Source of the DNA: an uncultured Bacteroidales bacterium
GTDB taxonomy: Bacteria > Bacteroidota > Bacteroidia > Bacteroidales > Paludibacteraceae
Reading direction: 5' to 3'
NCBI GenBank assembly: GCA_900317745.1
Contig: ONHW01000013.1
Location: 1 to 64,000 of the forward strand
Length of the DNA stretch: 64,000 nucleotides
Positions 52,755 to 61,366 of the stretch are shown here, piece after piece. A model generated the notes under the pieces. That model searched no databases and was not told where the DNA came from. It was given only the letters and a program-made list of their open reading frames with translations. Each line of letters opens with the position of its first letter. Within the stretch, counting starts at the first letter, position 1. The translations under genes and the position numbers were made by a program.

Positions 52755-54843
52755 CAGGCTTGAGGGATATACGGTTGCGTTCGCGGTCGATGCTGAGGAC
52801 CTCAACCGTAAGGTGCTGATGCAACGCGAGCGTCTTGCCGCGGAGTTGCGAGACGTGAATCAAACCGTCCTTATGAATACCCATATCCACAAACGCACCG
52901 AAATTGCTGATGTTCGTAACTATACCCGGCAGACTCATACCTTCCTGCAAGTCGTCGATTGAATGTACGGCTTCGGAGAAACGGAACTCCTCAATCTGAT
53001 TGCGCGGGTCGCGCGAGGGTTTATCCAGTTCGCGCCATATATCCTGCAAGGTGGGCAAACCTACCTCCTCGCTTACAAAATCTTCCAGCCGGACTTCCCT
53101 GCCTGACATTTTCGCCTGTTGCAGTCGTGCCGCCACGGCATATCGCTCGGGGTGCACGGCTGTGTTGTCGAGCGGGTTAGTGCCGCCGGCTATACGCAGG
53201 AAACCGGCACACTGCTCGAAAGTCTTCGCGCCCATCTTGGGCACATTGAGCAACGCACGCCGGTCGGGGAACGAGCCGTGCTCGGCGCGGTAGTTGACAA
53301 TATTCTGCGCCACTACAGGTCCCACGCCGGAGATATACGTCAGCAGGTGCTTGCTGGCAGTATTGACATCCACACCTACATAGTTCACCACACTTTCTAC
53401 CGTCTGGTCGAGGCTTCGCTTGAGTTCAGCCTGATCGACGTCGTGCTGGTACTGTCCGACACCAATGCTCTTCGGGTCGATCTTCACCAGTTCAGCCAAG
53501 GGATCCATCAGCCGTCTGCCGATGCTCACCGCACCGCGGACGGTCACATCCTCGTTAGGAAACTCCTCACGCCCGATCTTCGATGCCGAATAGACCGAAG
53601 CACCGTTCTCGCTTACAACGAAAACGGGAATGGTTTCGTTGATTTGAAGATTTGAAGATTTCTGATTGGAAGATTGGAGTACTTCGCGGACAAACGCTTC
53701 GGTTTCGCGGCTGGCAGTGCCGTTGCCGATGGCAATAGCCTCTATACAATAATCGTGCAACGCCTTGAGCAGGATAGTTTCCGCCTCCGCACGTTTGTTA
53801 ACCGGCGGGTGAGGACAGATAACCGAGTGATAGAGCAGGTCGCCCTGCGCAGACAGGCAAACGAGTTTGCAGCCCGTGCGGAAACCCGGATCGAGTGCCA
53901 GCACACGTTTCTGCCCCAGCGGATTCTCCAGCAGCAGTTGGCGGAGGTTGGCGGCAAACACGCGTATAGCCTCGGCGTCCGCCTTCTGCTTGGAAGAGGC
54001 TGCGAACTCCGTTTCTATTGCCGGCTTGAGCAGACGTTTGTAACTGTCCTCCATCGCCTGCTCAACCTCGTAGGCTGCGTTGGAGTTGTTATGCAGCCAG
54101 AGGCGTGCCAGTTTGTCGAGTGCTTTTTCCTGATCGCAACTTATATCCACACGCACAAATCCTTCGGTCTCTGCACGGCGAATAGCCAGCAGGCGGTGTG
54201 AACTGATACGTTTGAGCGGTTCATCCACCGCAAAATATTCGCGGTAGTTAGCAGCCTCCTGTGCACGCTGAGCAGTGAGTTGCTTGATTTCCTTGGTGCG
54301 GATCATGGCTGTATATGCGAACTCGCGCCGCACGGCATTGCGTGAGCGTTCGTCCATACTGATCTGCTCGGCAATGATATCCCGTGCGCCCTGCAGGGTT
54401 TCGTCAGGTTTGCCGTAACGTTGTGCCTCACGGCGGCAATCGGTTCGCGGATCTTGCTTGAGCAGCAGGTCAGCCAAAGGTTGCAAGCCCGCCTCACGCG
54501 CCTTGTCGGCACGCGTCTTGCGGTGAGGTTTGTAGGGCAGATAGATATCCTCAAGTTCCACGCTATCCTCGCACTCATCGATACGCCGGCGCAGTTCGGG
54601 CGTGAGTTGCCCCTGCTCCTCAATAGTGGCGAGTACGGTCTGCTTGCGGCGTTCGAGTTCCTCGAGTTTGGTGTTCTCCGCCTCAATGGCAGCAATCTGC
54701 AGTTCATCGAGCGAGCCAGTGCGCTCCTTGCGGTAGCGCGCGATAAACGGGATAGTGGCACCCTCGTGCAACAGACCGATAACGGCTTGCACCTGCTTCT
54801 CGCCCAAACCAAGGCGACGACTGATAACGGATGAGATATTCAT
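52744..54843 (-). CDS. tex: Tex-family transcription accessory protein with S1 domain
   Basis: 699 residues from the ATG at 54843 (MNISSVISRRLGL); the longer frame begins before the promoter. Order: Tex N-terminal helical region (1-190), YqgF-like RNase H fold (about 330-460, ALDPGFRTGCKLV), helix-hairpin-helix domain (about 495-570, LLTYISGVGPVVAQNIVNYR) and S1 RNA-binding domain (about 630-695, GIVTNISNFGAFVDMGIHKDGLIHVS). It is a nucleic-acid-binding factor of transcription and RNA handling. Between the YqgF core and ENGASVYSAS an extra SSNQKSSNLQIN stretch is encoded by an 8-bp-period tract (53641-53680), absent from typical Tex proteins. Confidence 0.95.
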   Translation of the reverse strand: MNISSVISRRLGLGEKQVQAVIGLLHEGATIPFIARYRKERTGSLDELQIAAIEAENTKLEELERRKQTVLATIEEQGQLTPELRRRIDECEDSVELEDIYLPYKPHRKTRADKAREAGLQPLADLLLKQDPRTDCRREAQRYGKPDETLQGARDIIAEQISMDERSRNAVRREFAYTAMIRTKEIKQLTAQRAQEAANYREYFAVDEPLKRISSHRLLAIRRAETEGFVRVDISCDQEKALDKLARLWLHNNSNAAYEVEQAMEDSYKRLLKPAIETEFAASSKQKADAEAIRVFAANLRQLLLENPLGQKRVLALDPGFRTGCKLVCLSAQGDLLYHSVICPHPPVNKRAEAETILLKALHDYCIEAIAIGNGTASRETEAFVREVLQSSNQKSSNLQINETIPVFVVSENGASVYSASKIGREEFPNEDVTVRGAVSIGRRLMDPLAELVKIDPKSIGVGQYQHDVDQAELKRSLDQTVESVVNYVGVDVNTASKHLLTYISGVGPVVAQNIVNYRAEHGSFPDRRALLNVPKMGAKTFEQCAGFLRIAGGTNPLDNTAVHPERYAVAARLQQAKMSGREVRLEDFVSEEVGLPTLQDIWRELDKPSRDPRNQIEEFRFSEAVHSIDDLQEGMSLPGIVTNISNFGAFVDMGIHKDGLIHVSQLRGKTLALHQHLTVEVLSIDRERNRISLKPANS
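53641..53680. repeat. In-frame octad-like tract inside tex
   Basis: GATTTGAA, GATTTGAA, GATTTCTG, then ATTGGAAG and ATTGGAGT: about five units of an 8-bp period, read without a frame break on the minus strand. Confidence 0.8.
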
Positions 54844-54893
54844 TATGACACTAAGATAAGAAAATTTAGAGACAAAGATAACTGTTTTCGATG

Positions 54894-54925
54894 CAAAGAT
54901 ACAAAAAAACAATAATAAAAACAAA
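54894..54925 (-). promoter_or_regulatory. Promoter of tex
   Basis: On the minus strand TTTG (54925-54922) and TATCTTTG (54901-54894), 20 bp apart. A second TATCTTTG lies 21 bp downstream (54880-54873). Confidence 0.8.
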
Positions 54926-54960
54926 TAATTTGCAACAAATATAAAATATTTTACAAAATA

Positions 54961-54992
54961 TTTGCATATTTGGATATTTTTTCGTAACTTTG
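54961..54992 (+). promoter_or_regulatory. Promoter of the 302-residue secreted protein
   Basis: TTTG (54961-54964) and TAACTTTG (54985-54992), 20 bp apart; transcription would start near 54999. Confidence 0.85.
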
Positions 54993-55033
54993 TGGCGAAA
55001 ATGCAAAAGAGTAACAAAATCACTCCCACAAGT

Positions 55034-55942
55034 ATGCAAACGCGCATTTTTCAAATATGGCTACTGAGCCTTCTGTTGTTGCTTTGTCCGTTTGTTTCCG
55101 TACTGGCAGATGATCCCGAACCTAACAATTCGGACAATCCGTTGTTTCCTCCTGATCCCGGTGTGGTATATGTACCGCCTGTAGTGGTTATTATGGGTGA
55201 CACGGTCAGTGCGTCCGATGATCCGACGAGTACGCCTACTGAGATTGACGTAACCGGTGACGGTTCGATTGTGTATAACACAGAGGAAAACGTGCTCTCC
55301 CTTACATCTGCAACGGTGGAGGTAGGTGACAGCATGATGGCAGCTATCAGTTATACGGGTTCGGACCCGCTGGTGATTGTGCTGTGCGACTCTTCAACGA
55401 TCTTTGCGGATACCGTTATTGCATCGCAGGCGGATATCATCATTACAGGCGACGGAGTGCTGGTAGCCGAAGCAGTAGTACCGATCATCGGTACACCACA
55501 AGCGTCCATCCTCTTTGATTCCGTAACAATGTACGTGCGCTCGCTAAAAGCGCCTGCGTCCGTGCGCAGGCGTATTCGCGGCATTAAACTTGTGGACGAG
55601 AACGGCGGTCCGGCTCTGTCAGGTTTTGCATCAGCGGACTTCAACAAGACCGCAGTAACCCCGCCGGAAGCCACGTATGGCGAAGTGGACGTGAGTGAAT
55701 CACCGGGTGCACCGCCTGTTACGATCAATGCGCTGTATGTCACCAACCAGCAAGGCGAGCCTGAGGTGCTGACCGAGTTCCAGCTGACTGCCATAGCCGA
55801 CCAGCATGACGCAGTGGAGACAGCGAACGTCCGCCGCGAGTTGGATACAACACAACCGATGTACAACCTGTTAGGATTACGCGTGGGCGCAGGATACCGA
55901 GGCATTGTTGTACAGCAGGGAGGGAAGTACGTGATTCTATAG
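55034..55942 (+). CDS. Secreted protein with variant C-terminal domain
   Basis: 302 residues from the ATG at 55034, which gives a signal peptide (IWLLSLLLLLCPFVSVLA) and leaves room for a leader; an ATG at 55001 would make the message nearly leaderless. After a Pro/Asp/Asn-rich segment the body is beta-rich, with a central stretch (100-170) rich in isoleucine and valine like a beta-helix. The end (MYNLLGLRVGAGYRGIVVQQ then GGKYVIL) is of a type common in Bacteroidales secreted proteins and resembles the last strands of type IX-secretion C-terminal domains. It differs from the shorter motif in the ten other proteins, although both contain a YN-h-x-G core. The function is unknown. Confidence 0.75.
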   Translation: MQTRIFQIWLLSLLLLLCPFVSVLADDPEPNNSDNPLFPPDPGVVYVPPVVVIMGDTVSASDDPTSTPTEIDVTGDGSIVYNTEENVLSLTSATVEVGDSMMAAISYTGSDPLVIVLCDSSTIFADTVIASQADIIITGDGVLVAEAVVPIIGTPQASILFDSVTMYVRSLKAPASVRRRIRGIKLVDENGGPALSGFASADFNKTAVTPPEATYGEVDVSESPGAPPVTINALYVTNQQGEPEVLTEFQLTAIADQHDAVETANVRRELDTTQPMYNLLGLRVGAGYRGIVVQQGGKYVIL

Positions 55943-56003
55943 TTGAGAGTTGAGTGTTGAGTGTTGAGTGTTGAGAGTTGAGGACTGAGGGTTGAGGACT
56001 GAA
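55943..56003. repeat. TTGAGTG heptad tract between two secreted-protein genes
   Basis: About eight units (GTTGAGA, GTTGAGT repeated three times, GTTGAGA, GTTGAGG, ACTGAGG and so on) begin directly after the stop codon at 55942. Confidence 0.92.
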
Positions 56004-56029
56004 ATACAAACAATTAAACGCCATAGTTT

Positions 56030-58030
56030 ATGAAAAAGATTTTTACACTAACCGCTATTTGCGCGCTGCTGTTCAGCGCAAGTGTTACGGCTCAGGATTT
56101 CCCGAGTGATCCCGGTACACTGATGGTTGACCTGGAACTTATTGCCGCCGACTTCTCGTCGGGCGACACGATTGCCAATCAAGCACCGGAAGGTTCAGGT
56201 GCGTATGCTTCCGGCACGACACTCACCATCACCGCCAAGACCATTCAAGGCTACACATTCGAGAAGTGGAGTGACGAAGTAACTGACGCAAGCCGTCAGA
56301 TTACACTGACCGAGTCAATGTCGCTGACGGCATTGTACACGCACAACTCGTACTCTATCCTATTCAAGAACGACAATGGCGAGACTCTAAGCGAAGGCAA
56401 CTACTTCTACGGAGACGAAGTTACTGTACCTGATACACCGGTGAAAGATGCAACGGACGAATTCACGTACACCTTTATCGGATGGAATCCGCAGGTAGGT
56501 CCTGTTACCGGTCCGCAGACATATATTGCAGTGTGGGATACCACTACGAACCGTTACCCCGTAACGTTCTTCGATTGGGACGGTGAGACTGTCCTGTACG
56601 CTGATACTCTGGCGTACGGCACAATGCCGCAGTACAAAGGCGAGACACCTACTCGCGAGACAACCGAGGGCACTGTATATACATGGAGCGGTTGGGATCC
56701 CGAGCTTCACGCTGTAACCAAGGGCGAGAACAACTATACAGCCACCTACACTGACAAGTTGCTGGATTTTCAGGTAACGATTGTATATGACAAGGATACA
56801 ACCAAACAAACTATTTCCTGGGGCGAAGAGATTGAGTTGAACGCTCAGGACAACACAGACAGACACTTCGTTCAGTGGCAAGACGGATTGGTAGAGAACC
56901 CGCGTAACGTAACAATCATCAGCGATACGACGTTCGTTGCCGAGTATGCCGATTCGTACGTCAACGTTGCCGTAGCAGCCAACCAGTGGACATTCTTCTG
57001 CCTGCCGCAGCTCATGATGGCAGACGGCTGGAACGAAGATATGCTCGTAACAAGCGACCTGGCAGGTGTTGCATGGGGTACATACAACGGCGCTGTTCGT
57101 GCCGAGGCCCGTTCGGGTTGGGAGACACCCGAGATGTTCAATGCATTGCAGGGATATATCATTTACAGCACCAAGGCCGGTAACCTGCGTCTGAACGTCT
57201 ATGCCGAGAACCTGATGAAGGAGGCGATTACCGTTTCGCTGGAAACCTACGAAGCCGAGCACGCTCAGAACGCCAACTGGAACTTTATCGGTAACCCGTA
57301 CAACACTGAACTGTCCGCAGCAGCCATTACGGCTCAAGGTCTGACCGATGCATCGGCAACGATCTGGAACGGAACAGGTTATACCAACGAGTTGCTGAGC
57401 AGCCAGAATCTGACATTCCAACCACTGCAGGCATTCTTTATCCAGACTGACGGCGAGGGCTCCTTGTCGTTCAGCGGCGCCCAATCACCTGCTCCGGCAC
57501 GTACTGCACAGGTTGAGGAGAACAGCCGCATTGATATCGAGGCAACCGCCGGAGGCTACACCGACAAGACCCGTGTAATCTTCCGCAGCAACTCGAGCTT
57601 GAAGTACGAGGCAGGTCGTGATGCATCGAAGTTCATGACAGCAACTGCTCCTGTACAGATGTACTTCCTGGATGTAGATAACGTACAATGCGCACAGATG
57701 GTTCGTCCGGCAGGCGAGGATGCAATGCGTCTGGGTTACATGATTCGCACGGCAGGTGAGATGGAGATCAATATGCCTGTATATGCCGAGGATTATGAGT
57801 TGTATGACGCTTTGACCGACCGCAGCTACAACCTGAGCGAGACAGTAAGCATCTACTCGGAGGCAGGCACGTACAACAACCGTCTGTCATTGCGTCCGAT
57901 CAAGCGCGTGCCGACCGCTGTTGACAACGCTGTAGCCGGCAGCACGACCACCAAGCTCATGCTGAACGGTCAGTTGTACATCGTACGCGACGGTAAGATG
58001 TTCACCGTACAAGGTACACAAGCCAAGTAA
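56030..58030 (+). CDS. Secreted protein with InlB-type repeats and C-terminal motif
   Basis: 666 residues with a Sec signal peptide (MKKIFTLTAICALLFSASVTAQ). Three or four InlB B-repeat-like domains (about 45-310; YTFEKWSDEV, YTFIGWNPQV, YTWSGWDPEL, FVQWQDGL) are followed by a larger beta region (315-630) with WTFFCLPQLM and NWNFIGNPYN, the kind seen at the end of many Bacteroidales surface proteins. The shared motif closes it (LNGQLYIVRDGKMFTVQG). Surface attachment or binding is likely but unproven. A good terminator follows. Confidence 0.85.
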   Translation: MKKIFTLTAICALLFSASVTAQDFPSDPGTLMVDLELIAADFSSGDTIANQAPEGSGAYASGTTLTITAKTIQGYTFEKWSDEVTDASRQITLTESMSLTALYTHNSYSILFKNDNGETLSEGNYFYGDEVTVPDTPVKDATDEFTYTFIGWNPQVGPVTGPQTYIAVWDTTTNRYPVTFFDWDGETVLYADTLAYGTMPQYKGETPTRETTEGTVYTWSGWDPELHAVTKGENNYTATYTDKLLDFQVTIVYDKDTTKQTISWGEEIELNAQDNTDRHFVQWQDGLVENPRNVTIISDTTFVAEYADSYVNVAVAANQWTFFCLPQLMMADGWNEDMLVTSDLAGVAWGTYNGAVRAEARSGWETPEMFNALQGYIIYSTKAGNLRLNVYAENLMKEAITVSLETYEAEHAQNANWNFIGNPYNTELSAAAITAQGLTDASATIWNGTGYTNELLSSQNLTFQPLQAFFIQTDGEGSLSFSGAQSPAPARTAQVEENSRIDIEATAGGYTDKTRVIFRSNSSLKYEAGRDASKFMTATAPVQMYFLDVDNVQCAQMVRPAGEDAMRLGYMIRTAGEMEINMPVYAEDYELYDALTDRSYNLSETVSIYSEAGTYNNRLSLRPIKRVPTAVDNAVAGSTTTKLMLNGQLYIVRDGKMFTVQGTQAK

Positions 58031-58053
58031 GATATACGAGGCGACAAAAATGC

Positions 58054-58085
58054 GCGCTGCCCCGAATACGGGCAGCGCTTTTTTT
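58054..58085 (+). terminator. Rho-independent terminator
   Basis: GCGCTGCCC (58054-58062) pairs with GGGCAGCGC (58070-58078), with a 7-nt loop and a run of seven T (58079-58085). Confidence 0.93.
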
Positions 58086-58090
58086 ATAAG

Positions 58091-58127
58091 CCTCCCCCCT
58101 ACCCCTCCCTAAAGGGAAGGGAGATTG
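58091..58127. repeat. C-rich hairpin repeat, copy 2 (diverged)
   Basis: CCTCCCCCCTACCCCTCCCT followed by AAAGGGAAGGGAGATTG. It folds like the copies at 5,339 and 63,072 but has diverged. Confidence 0.65.
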
Positions 58128-58145
58128 ATAGAGTGAGAGAAAAAT

Positions 58146-58229
58146 GACAAAAGACAAAAGACAATAGATAATAGACAAAAGACAAAAGAAGAAAAAAGAA
58201 AGAGGATAGAGGATAGACAGATAGATAAA
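58146..58229. repeat. GACAAAA heptad tract in a convergent intergenic region
   Basis: GACAAAA, GACAAAA, GACAATA, GATAATA, GACAAAA, GACAAAA, then less regular A/G-rich units (GATAGAG, GATAGAC). Confidence 0.88.
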
Positions 58230-58260
58230 AACAGTCAACCCCGCTGTTGGGCGGGGTTGA
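58227..58260 (-). terminator. Terminator of the ribosomal protein cluster
   Basis: TCAACCCCGC (58235-58244) pairs with GCGGGGTTGA (58251-58260). Read on the minus strand the stem is followed by CTGTTTTTA, suiting the minus-strand cluster. Confidence 0.85.
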
Positions 58261-58288
58261 TTGTTACGCGTGCGTACGCGAGCCTTAA

Positions 58289-58441
58289 TTATTTGAAGTA
58301 CTCTTGTACTTTCTCGTTTTCTACGATTTCCTCCTGGAAGATGTAAGCACCGGTTTTGGGGCTTTTAACCATCTTAATGCACTTCGTGTGGTTACGTCCG
58401 GCGTTGCCGGTGTGAAGTGTTGCAACCGCTTTCTTTGCCAT
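58289..58441 (-). CDS. DUF4295 ribosomal protein (bL38-type)
   Basis: 50 residues from the ATG at 58441-58439, starting MAKKAVATLH, with the family signature IKMVKSPKTGAYIF and the end EKVQEYFK. DUF4295 proteins occur in Bacteroidota directly after rpmB and rpmG. To my knowledge this protein was seen as an extra large-subunit protein (named bL38) in a Bacteroidota ribosome structure; the family match is clear from sequence, the name is from memory. It is the last gene of the three-gene cluster. Confidence 0.92.
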   Translation of the reverse strand: MAKKAVATLHTGNAGRNHTKCIKMVKSPKTGAYIFQEEIVENEKVQEYFK

Positions 58442-58476
58442 TGTTTAATCTCCTTTAAGTTTAGCACCAACACGGA

Positions 58477-58665
58477 TTACTTAATCTCCTTGTGGATAGT
58501 GTAACGTTTCAGATACGGGTTATACTTCTTCAGCTCGAGGCGATCAGGAGTATTCTTACGGTTCTTGGTTGTGATGTAACGGCTCATGCCGGGAACACCG
58601 CTGTTTTTCTGCTCGGTGCACTCAAGAATAACTTGCACGCGGGCTTCTTTGTTTTTCTTTGCCAT
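58477..58665 (-). CDS. rpmG: 50S ribosomal protein L33
   Basis: 62 residues. [19 protein letters not shown] and the C-terminal [16 protein letters not shown] are typical of bL33. Only one cysteine is present, so this is the zinc-free (C-minus) form. It lies between rpmB and the DUF4295 gene in one transcript. Confidence 0.97.
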   Translation of the reverse strand: MAKKNKEARVQVILECTEQKNSGVPGMSRYITTKNRKNTPDRLELKKYNPYLKRYTIHKEIK

Positions 58666-58683
58666 AACTGTAATCCTCCTAAT

Positions 58684-58923
58684 TTACTCGTAAAGGTAAC
58701 CCTTTTCGGCAGCTTGCTTAAGCGCTGCATCCAAACCGATTTTGTTAATAGTACGCAGACCAGCTGCACTCACGTTCAGCTGAATCCAGCAATCTTGTTC
58801 TACCCAGTAGAACTTTCTGTGGAAGAGGTTCACATCGAAAGTGCGCTTAGTATGGCGCTTCGAGTGAGACACATTGCATCCACCCATGGCTTTCTTGCCG
58901 GTAATTTGACAAATCTTAGACAT
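58684..58923 (-). CDS. rpmB: 50S ribosomal protein L28
   Basis: 79 residues from the ATG at 58923 ([20 protein letters not shown]); the longer frame upstream lies in the leader. The [17 protein letters not shown] segment is diagnostic of bL28. It is the first gene of the cluster and has a strong promoter 108 bp upstream. Confidence 0.97.
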   Translation of the reverse strand: MSKICQITGKKAMGGCNVSHSKRHTKRTFDVNLFHRKFYWVEQDCWIQLNVSAAGLRTINKIGLDAALKQAAEKGYLYE

Positions 58924-59030
58924 TTTATTATAAATTTTATATTTTTCCGTAGCCAAGCGTCCCGCATCTGGCGAGAGGCTAAAATCCCTAAAAATCAACT
59001 CATAAGCGCGTAATGCGCGAAAAAATCGTA

Positions 59031-59062
59031 CAAAGATACAAAAAAAAATTGATTCTTGCAAA
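59031..59062 (-). promoter_or_regulatory. Promoter of the rpmB-rpmG-DUF4295 cluster
   Basis: On the minus strand TTTG (59062-59059) and TATCTTTG (59038-59031), 20 bp apart. Confidence 0.85.
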
Positions 59063-59139
59063 TATTTTCGCACTTTTTTTTAAAAAAAGTTCTTTTTCTG
59101 TAATAAGTGCTTTGCAATTGTTAAAATATGGGATAATTT

Positions 59140-59171
59140 CTTGCAAATTGCAAAAATTTTTCGTAACTTTG
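59140..59171 (+). promoter_or_regulatory. Probable promoter of yidC
   Basis: TAACTTTG at 59164-59171 fits the -7 element; the -33 element is the imperfect CTTG at 59140-59143 with a 20-bp spacer. The leader to 59374 is about 195 nt and includes the CCCGATGGAACGGAACG element (59269-59285), also found upstream of the 1,522-residue gene. Confidence 0.6.
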
Positions 59172-59373
59172 TACGTTTTTGCGTGATTTGCACGTCAGGC
59201 GGTTAGAAGAAAGAGGTGTTTACTCACGAAAACGGCTCGATAAACCCTCGACAATCCCTCGATAAAACCCCGATGGAACGGAACGTTTTTTGTAGAAGAC
59301 GAACATATACGATTTTACAGGACACAAGCAAATACGCGTTTTAATAGAACACAAACGAATATACACAGAAAGA

Positions 59374-61296
59374 ATGGATAAGAATACTTGGATTGGATTT
59401 TTGCTGATAGCAGCAATAATAGTCGGTTTCTCGATGTTGAACCGTCCGTCGAAAGAAGAGATGGCAGAGCGCCAGCGGATCAATGACAGCATTGCGCTGG
59501 TTCGCCAGATGGAGTGGGAAGCCCAACAATTGTCGCAGCAGATCAGCGCTGAAGCTGCAGCGGCAAGCAGCGAGCAACAGGAAGGCAACGGTCAGTTGTC
59601 GGAGGAGGAATTGAACGACCGTCTGCAGGCTACGTACGGAGATTTTGCTGTATCGGCACGCGGTACAGAAGATTTTGTAACATTAGAGAACGAGCGTGTA
59701 CGCCTGACGTTCACCACTCGCGGCGGACGTCTGTACCGTGCGGAGTTGAAGGAGTACAAAGCCTACGGCGACACAATCAATGACCTGCACCTGTTCACAG
59801 GCGAGGAGTCGAACCTGGCGTTTACGCTGATCACGGCGAACAACCGCATCATATCGACACAGAACCTGTATTTTGAGCCTATAAAGAAAGACTCGGTGCT
59901 GACCATGCGTCTGAAGAGCACGAACGAAGAGGCGTATCTGGACTTCACGTACACGCTGCCCGCGAACGAGTACATGTTCGGGTTTGATATCGTACCGCAC
60001 CACATGGAGCAGGTGCTGGCACAGAACGTGAGCACGATAGAGATGCAGTGGCGTCAGTTGGTTCCGCAACAGGAGAAAGGTCGTAAGTTTGAGGAGCGCT
60101 ATGCGCAAATGCAGTACATGGACATGAGCGGCGATATAAGCGACCTGTCGGAGCAAAAGAGTGCGCGCAAGAAAGAAGCCGGTCGTCTGCGCTGGATAGC
60201 GTACAAAGACCAGTTCTTCTCGACTGTACTTATCAGCGAGGACGGATTCAGTTCGTCGGAGTTGGAGTCAGAGCCGCAGAACAAATACTCGGGATATATC
60301 AAAGAGTACAACACGACCACGGCGTTGAACTTCGACCTGCGCGAGCCTATTCATCTGAGATACTACACCGGTCCGAACCACTATAACACCCTGAAGGCAT
60401 ACGATGAGGGAGTGGAAAAGAGCGAGCGACTGAACCTGAAGTCTCTCGTGCCGCTGGGTTGGAAGATTGTGTCGTGGGTGAACGTGATTCTGGTTATACC
60501 GATGTTCGACCTGTTCACCTCGTGGGGCTTGCACATAGGCTTGATTATTCTGCTGATGACTATTGTTATCAAGCTGATTATCCTGCCGTTCGTATTCAAG
60601 AGCTATCAGTCCACCGCCAAGATGCGCGTACTGAAGCCACAGATTGACGAGATCAATGCTAAGTTCCCGCCGGAGAAGATGCAAGAGCGCCAGCAAGCAA
60701 CAATGGCGTTGTACCAGAAAGCCGGAGTGAGTCCGATGAGCGGCTGCCTGCCAATGCTGCTGCAGATGCCTGTTGTGATGGCGATGTTCTGGTTCTTCCC
60801 GACCGCTATTGAGTTGCGCGGCAAATCGTTCTTGTGGGCGGACGACCTGTCAACCTACGATTCGATTATCTCGTGGAGCACACCGATATGGGGCATAGGC
60901 GACCACTTGTCGTTGTTCTGTATATTGTTTACGATAGTGAACGTGGTGTACACATATATCACAATGCAGACTCAGGCGAGCGGCAATGATCCATCGCAGA
61001 AAATGATGAAATGGATGATGTACCTGATGCCGGTTATGTTCTTCTTCATTTTCAACGACTACGCAGCGGGATTGAGTTACTACTACCTGCTGGCATTGTT
61101 CTTCTCGATCCTGCAAACGATGATCTTCCGTTGGACGACCGACGACAAGAAGATTCTTGCCGAGATGGAAGCCAACGCCAAGAAGAAAGCCAATGCGAAA
61201 CCTCGTTCGGGTTTGGCTGAACGTCTGGCAAAGATGCAACAGGAGCAGTTGCGTCAGGCTCGTGAGAACGCCAAGGCACAAGCGAAGAAGAGATGA
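59374..61296 (+). CDS. yidC: YidC membrane protein insertase
   Basis: 640 residues. An N-terminal membrane helix (5-22) is followed by the large periplasmic domain of Gram-negative YidC (about 60-340) and the conserved C-terminal core of five helices (about 365-590), with MRVLKPQIDEINAKFPPEKM, SGCLPMLLQMPVVMAMFW and NDYAAGLSYYYL. A basic tail (KKKANAKPRSGLAERLAK) ends the protein. It inserts and folds proteins in the inner membrane alone or with Sec. Confidence 0.98.
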   Translation: MDKNTWIGFLLIAAIIVGFSMLNRPSKEEMAERQRINDSIALVRQMEWEAQQLSQQISAEAAAASSEQQEGNGQLSEEELNDRLQATYGDFAVSARGTEDFVTLENERVRLTFTTRGGRLYRAELKEYKAYGDTINDLHLFTGEESNLAFTLITANNRIISTQNLYFEPIKKDSVLTMRLKSTNEEAYLDFTYTLPANEYMFGFDIVPHHMEQVLAQNVSTIEMQWRQLVPQQEKGRKFEERYAQMQYMDMSGDISDLSEQKSARKKEAGRLRWIAYKDQFFSTVLISEDGFSSSELESEPQNKYSGYIKEYNTTTALNFDLREPIHLRYYTGPNHYNTLKAYDEGVEKSERLNLKSLVPLGWKIVSWVNVILVIPMFDLFTSWGLHIGLIILLMTIVIKLIILPFVFKSYQSTAKMRVLKPQIDEINAKFPPEKMQERQQATMALYQKAGVSPMSGCLPMLLQMPVVMAMFWFFPTAIELRGKSFLWADDLSTYDSIISWSTPIWGIGDHLSLFCILFTIVNVVYTYITMQTQASGNDPSQKMMKWMMYLMPVMFFFIFNDYAAGLSYYYLLALFFSILQTMIFRWTTDDKKILAEMEANAKKKANAKPRSGLAERLAKMQQEQLRQARENAKAQAKKR

Positions 61297-61297
61297 G

Positions 61298-61360
61298 GGT
61301 TGAGGGTTTAGTGTTGAGTGTTTAGAGTTGAGGGTTGAGTGTTGAGAGTTTAGTGATTAG
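61298..61360. repeat. TTGAGGG/TTTAGTG heptad tract between yidC and the MBL gene
   Basis: About nine units (GTTGAGG, GTTTAGT, GTTGAGT, GTTTAGA, GTTGAGG and so on) fill the whole gap and end 6 bp before the GTG start of the next gene. Confidence 0.92.
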
Positions 61361-61366
61361 AGAAAA

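Noticed and set aside
2565-58030. The shared C-terminal motif as a PEP-CTERM exosortase signal
   Set aside because: The tails have no membrane helix or basic cluster after the motif, so they are not classic exosortase substrates.
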